From the NCBI RefSeq assembly GCF_045689245.1, contig NZ_CP136865.1, positions 1,922,001-1,986,000 on the forward strand: a stretch of DNA of 64,000 nucleotides, written 5' to 3'. Origin of the DNA: Congregibacter brevis (GTDB lineage: Bacteria > Pseudomonadota > Gammaproteobacteria > Pseudomonadales > Halieaceae). Shown here piece by piece: positions 60,791 through 64,000 of the stretch. Each line of letters begins with the position of its first letter. Position 1 is the first letter of the stretch. The notes below the pieces were generated by a model. That model was not told where the DNA came from. It saw only the letters and a program-made list of their open reading frames with translations, and searched no databases. The translations under genes were made by a program, and so were the position numbers.

Positions 60791-61734
60791 GCTTTATCTC
60801 CAGCCAGTGAAACTTCAAATCCATAGCGTGGGAAGTGTACGTTCAAGCGGCCAGCGCGGTCATCCTCCCGGGCTATGACAATGTGTTTGTCATCCGCCGC
60901 GACAAGCGAGCCGACAACCGCTTGAAACCCATAGTCCGTGGGCAAGACCTGTACTCTCGCGCCGGCGTCGGCGTCCAACAATGGATCTACGCTAGCGCCC
61001 TCAAGAGGCGCAGGCTCTGCGTCTCTGGCTATGTTGATTGCCTCATCGCTACTGATAGTGGTCGCGAGTTTACCGTCACTGAAGGCAGTCATTTTCTCTA
61101 ACCACGCGTCAACAGCGGAGTAACCTTCGAAATAATGTCGAAGTACTTCCTGTCGGTGAACAAACCAGCATAGGTGCCAGGTGGAAAAATCAAGAATGCT
61201 TGGCGTATTGCCGCCAAGATAGGGCCTGCCTGCCAGGCTCTGCTCCATTGCACGCATGTGCTCTTTGAACACAGCTTCAGCCCGAGATAAAGGAACAGCA
61301 AGACCCGGACTACCGCTGGTAAATGCCGCACGGTCTTTTACAAATGCCTCTGCAGCTCCGGGATCCTGAAAACGTGGATTCGCCGCAATGGCCGCAGGCT
61401 GAAAAACCAAACCTACGCATACACGAAAAAACTCACTGTCAGTCCAGCGGGCAGCTGCGATCGTTTGCGCAAGCCCCGATCCTGCGAACAGTTCGGTTTG
61501 GGTGCTATGGGTGTCAATGATCTCAGCGATAAGAGCGGTATCGCAGTAGATATCAGCGCCCATCTGCATCACAGGTGTTCTGCGATATCCGCCGGTTAGC
61601 GCTGTGAGGTCAGGCTTGGGCATGATCGCGGGGATATCAACACTTCTGTACGGTAGCTCGGCATAACCTAGGATGGCGCGTACTTTTTCGGAGAATGGGG
61701 AGTCTGCATACTGATGTAGGATGAGCTCGCTCAT
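60787..61734 (-). CDS. Glutathione S-transferase family protein (long form)
   Basis: Product of 315 residues. The N-terminal thioredoxin-like domain starts LILHQYADSPFSEKVRAILGYAELPYRSVDIP, with SPFS in the catalytic turn, and TPVMQMGADIYCDTALIAEII, the cis-Pro and D-T glutathione site. The helical domain contains LGGNTPSILDFSTWHLCWFVHRQE. About 90 residues follow (GASVDPLLDADAGARVQVLPTDYG and after), a beta-rich C-terminal extension not seen in normal GSTs. The gene overlaps the DUF1330 gene downstream by ATGA. It is divergent from metC. Confidence 0.85.
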   Translation of the reverse strand: MSELILHQYADSPFSEKVRAILGYAELPYRSVDIPAIMPKPDLTALTGGYRRTPVMQMGADIYCDTALIAEIIDTHSTQTELFAGSGLAQTIAAARWTDSEFFRVCVGLVFQPAAIAANPRFQDPGAAEAFVKDRAAFTSGSPGLAVPLSRAEAVFKEHMRAMEQSLAGRPYLGGNTPSILDFSTWHLCWFVHRQEVLRHYFEGYSAVDAWLEKMTAFSDGKLATTISSDEAINIARDAEPAPLEGASVDPLLDADAGARVQVLPTDYGFQAVVGSLVAADDKHIVIAREDDRAGRLNVHFPRYGFEVSLAGDKA

Positions 61735-61847
61735 GCGAAAGGTCCCTAGAAGAAAACATCACTGTCGCAGACCAATGTTTCTCCGTCTAGTGTTACTGGC
61801 CGTGTTCTCGTCGCGGTGCTAGCCTCTTGGCCTGTTATCCGCAAAAA

Positions 61848-63065
61848 ATGAGCACGAGCGTGAGCAAAAAATCTCCAATGGACAATCCAAATACCCGACA
61901 CCTGAGCACCCGGATCGTGCATGCGGGGCGCCCGGATCCCCGTGTGGTCACCAGCCCGGTGTTTCATGCCTCGACCGTGTTGTTTCAGGACTATGCAGAG
62001 TTTAAGGCTCGGGAGGCCGCGCCCCTGGATCGGGAGCACATGTACTACGGACGTATGGGGACGCCCACCACCCGTGCTCTGGAAGATGCAGTCTGTGAAC
62101 TGGATGGTAGCGTCGGTGCGGTGCTCTCAACGTCGGGCACAGCCTCGATGGCCAGTATCCTCAACTGCTTTTTATCACCGGGCGATCATCTGCTTATGGT
62201 CGACAGTGTCTACGGGCCTACGCGCAAGTTCTGTGTGGGCAGCCTTGCGCGTCGGGGCGTCAGAACGACGTTTTATGACCCTTTGATGGGCGACGACTTG
62301 GAAGCACTGGTGGAAGACAGTACGCGGATGATTTTCATGGAGTCTCCAGGGTCTGCTACCTTTGAGATTCAGGATGTCCCCGCGCTCGTTGCCGTCGCAA
62401 AGAAATATGGTCTGCTCACGGCGATCGATAACACATGGGCAACTCCTCTGTTGTTTGATCCGCTGGATTTCGATGTGGATCTTTCTATGCAATCAGGCAC
62501 CAAATATCTCAATGGGCATGCGGACTGCCTATTTGGCGTGACTACAACTCGCAGTCCCGAACTGTATACCCAGTTGCACCATCACACTCTGGCACACGGG
62601 ATGCACCTGGCTCCCGATGACGCCAACCTCGCACTGCGGGGCATGCGCACACTGGCGATAAGATTAGCGGCTCATGATCGGGGAGCTCGGACCGTTGCCA
62701 AATGGCTAGAATCCCAGCCCCGGGTGACTCGGCTCCTCCATCCTGCGTGGGAGTCCTGCCCCGGACACAAAACCTTCGAACGGGATTTTCAGGGGGCTAA
62801 CGGGCTCTTTGGCACGATCGTGCGCCGAGAAAATGAGGCGGCGCTTGCCGCTTTTGTCGATGCTCTAGAGTTGTTCGGCGTGGGCTTTTCCTGGGGCGGT
62901 TTTGAGAGCCTCTGCCTGCCAATGCAGGCTACGCGTAATCTACCGAGTCTGACATTGGCCGACGACGAGGTCTTGATTCGTTTGCACATTGGACTTGAAC
63001 ACCCGGACGATCTTATTGCGGATTTGGAAAAGGGCTTTGCTGCAATGGACAGGCTTAACCGGTAA
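61848..63065 (+). CDS. metC: Cystathionine beta-lyase
   Basis: PLP enzyme of about 405 residues of the Cys/Met metabolism family, splitting cystathionine to homocysteine, pyruvate and ammonia. Signatures: YYGRMGTPTTRALEDAV, GAVLSTSGTASMASILNCF, MESPGSATFEIQDVPALV, TAIDNTWATPLLFDPLDF and the PLP Lys in QSGTKYLNGHADCLFG. Details such as FYDPLMG and MESPGS fit MetC rather than MetB/MetZ, though related C-S lyases cannot be ruled out. The ATG at 61848 is used; an ATG at 61878 is also possible, as no strong ribosome site marks either. It ends 2 bp before the convergent creatininase-family gene. Confidence 0.8.
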   Translation: MSTSVSKKSPMDNPNTRHLSTRIVHAGRPDPRVVTSPVFHASTVLFQDYAEFKAREAAPLDREHMYYGRMGTPTTRALEDAVCELDGSVGAVLSTSGTASMASILNCFLSPGDHLLMVDSVYGPTRKFCVGSLARRGVRTTFYDPLMGDDLEALVEDSTRMIFMESPGSATFEIQDVPALVAVAKKYGLLTAIDNTWATPLLFDPLDFDVDLSMQSGTKYLNGHADCLFGVTTTRSPELYTQLHHHTLAHGMHLAPDDANLALRGMRTLAIRLAAHDRGARTVAKWLESQPRVTRLLHPAWESCPGHKTFERDFQGANGLFGTIVRRENEAALAAFVDALELFGVGFSWGGFESLCLPMQATRNLPSLTLADDEVLIRLHIGLEHPDDLIADLEKGFAAMDRLNR

Positions 63066-63067
63066 GC

Positions 63068-63823
63068 CTAGCCAGCTCGGTTTGCGAAAGCCAGGAAGTC
63101 TTCGCGAAGAGCCTTTGCTGCGACCTTAATAATCTCTTCACCCGCAGCGACTGTGGCTTGGGTTGGGTCCGAGCCTATGCGACCGTCGGCAAAGCGTCGA
63201 CGATAGTCGTCGGCATCGGTGAAACCACCGCTGGGAGCCACCTTCGGAGTGAGCTCTATATTGCGAACCTGTTCTGGGTGCGCTGCATAAGTTACCGCAA
63301 CTTCCGACGCCGTGGCGTGAGAGCCTTCATGTTTAGGATGCAAGTGCCTGCAAGTGTTCATAACACCTGGTAGATCCCACCAGTTGCGCTGCTTCATCGT
63401 GAGTGCGGGTATGCTGGAGTCTGCGCCTGCAAAACTGCGCTCGGCATAGACTTCAGAAAATGCTGCGGCGATCGTCGCAATGTTGCCCCCATGGCCATTA
63501 ATCCAATATATGCGCTCGAAGCCGTGGCGCCGCAGCGATGCGCTCCAGTCGACGATGGCTGCGATCATAGTGCTAGGCCGAAGGGTCATACTTCCCGGGA
63601 ATCCCAGATGGTGTTGGGCACAGCCAACACTGAAGGTCGGTCCCACTAGTATGTCAGGGTCGTCCGAGGCGGCTGCCTCTGCGATCACCGTAGGGCAAAT
63701 GGCATCGGTGCCTATGAGTCCGGTGGGGCCGTGTTGCTCCATAGATCCGATGGGCAAGATGATGCTGCGGCTGCGCTCAAGATAGGCTTCCACGTCGCAC
63801 CAGGTCGAGAGTGCCATGAGCAT
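63068..63823 (-). CDS. Creatininase family protein
   Basis: Product of 251 residues with the creatininase fold. SIILPIGSMEQHGPTGLIGTDAI holds the metal Glu/His/Asp set, GCAQHHLGFPGSMTLRP is the second block, and RIYWINGHGGNIATI is the third with its conserved NGHGGN. The family splits cyclic amides (creatinine, or formylated intermediates in other cases), using two divalent metals; the substrate is not known here. The stop is 2 bp from the metC stop, so the two are convergent. An unrelated 3' gene end lies about 80 bp upstream. Confidence 0.9.
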   Translation of the reverse strand: MLMALSTWCDVEAYLERSRSIILPIGSMEQHGPTGLIGTDAICPTVIAEAAASDDPDILVGPTFSVGCAQHHLGFPGSMTLRPSTMIAAIVDWSASLRRHGFERIYWINGHGGNIATIAAAFSEVYAERSFAGADSSIPALTMKQRNWWDLPGVMNTCRHLHPKHEGSHATASEVAVTYAAHPEQVRNIELTPKVAPSGGFTDADDYRRRFADGRIGSDPTQATVAAGEEIIKVAAKALREDFLAFANRAG

Positions 63824-63902
63824 GTTCGGCTCCTTAATTTAGTGAAGGGGCAAAGCACTGACGTGCTACTTCGCCATTACTTGTTCTGTTGAAGCGTTTG
63901 GC

Positions 63903-64000
63903 CTATCTGTTTGAAGCAATCAGCTCTTCGTAAACCGCCAAAGTGTCTGTAGCCATTATATCCAGAAGAAACTGATCATTGCGGCGCGGAGGCGCGACCT
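63903..64000 (-). CDS. 3' end of an unidentified gene (C-terminal fragment)
   Basis: Reading leftwards from the window edge, one frame is open for 32 codons to a stop at 63905-63903. It encodes VAPPRRNDQFLLDIMATDTLAVYEELIASNR as its last residues, an amphipathic C-terminal helix. It resembles the closing helix of many glycosyltransferases but is too short to assign. The 80 bp between it and the creatininase-family start hold no recognised feature. Confidence 0.35.
   Translation of the reverse strand, partial: VAPPRRNDQFLLDIMATDTLAVYEELIASNR

Overview
The window looks like chromosomal DNA of a marine gammaproteobacterium, most plausibly of the OM60/NOR5 (Halieaceae, Congregibacter-like) group. 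This is inferred from the gene set: many exported oxidoreductases, glutathione-transferase paralogues, a HiPIP, DUF1552/DUF1592 and DUF1501/DUF1800 protein pairs, RND pumps, an arylsulfatase and a tdh-kbl operon. No rRNA, tRNA, CRISPR array, insertion sequence, prophage or plasmid function was recognised. Coding density is high, and the genes sit in short operons on both strands.

Layout: (1) 1-3299, minus strand: the 5' part of an exported M20-type peptidase, a SprA-related putative metalloprotease, an S41 lipoprotein protease and an EamA permease. (2) 3637-11915, plus strand: seven closely spaced genes whose products are all predicted to be exported. They are a DUF1592-family lipoprotein with one CxxCH, a DUF1552 protein, a PF03640-repeat protein, an unknown secreted protein, an exported and degenerate HpcH/HpaI-aldolase-like protein, a HiPIP lipoprotein and a three-haem cytochrome c. 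They look like one periplasmic redox unit of unknown substrate and are the best candidate here for an undescribed system. Three GATA..GGGCAC-like boxes lie upstream. (3) 12194-16409: a Ser/Gly-rich protein with a PEP-CTERM-like tail behind a CRP-like palindrome, an HD-GYP protein that has lost the His of its HD pair, a DUF599 membrane protein and a metallo-beta-lactamase-fold lipoprotein. The last is convergent with a penicillin-acylase family hydrolase (16401-18563).

(4) 18696-24162: three GST-family genes, then a chalcone-isomerase-like / cupin-like / RhlA-like hydrolase operon. (5) 24260-30987: a DUF305-LVIVD fusion, a large BNR-repeat protein and a bile-acid:Na+ symporter-family gene. (6) 31129-43765: two RND efflux systems flank a dienelactone-hydrolase-like gene and an arylsulfatase. 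The second RND operon ends with an unusual exported RidA-family protein. Between the arylsulfatase and ridA genes lies about 340 bp of nested inverted and direct repeats.

(7) 43914-49821: an MDR oxidoreductase, an unknown membrane protein, a GST, an atypical crotonase, an acyl-CoA synthetase and a two-helix K+ channel. (8) 49906-53593: a lipoprotein, DUF1800 and DUF1501 operon. (9) 53763-64000: a GST, an amidohydrolase, a phytanoyl-CoA dioxygenase-like protein, tdh-kbl (threonine to glycine), an NlpE-like lipoprotein, a DUF1330/GST pair, metC, a creatininase-family protein and the 3' end of an unidentified gene.

Six GST-superfamily genes in 64 kb, with two RND pumps, a CurA-like reductase and a Rid protein, suggest a strong capacity for handling electrophilic or aromatic compounds. 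Assignments rest on reading motifs by eye, with no database search.
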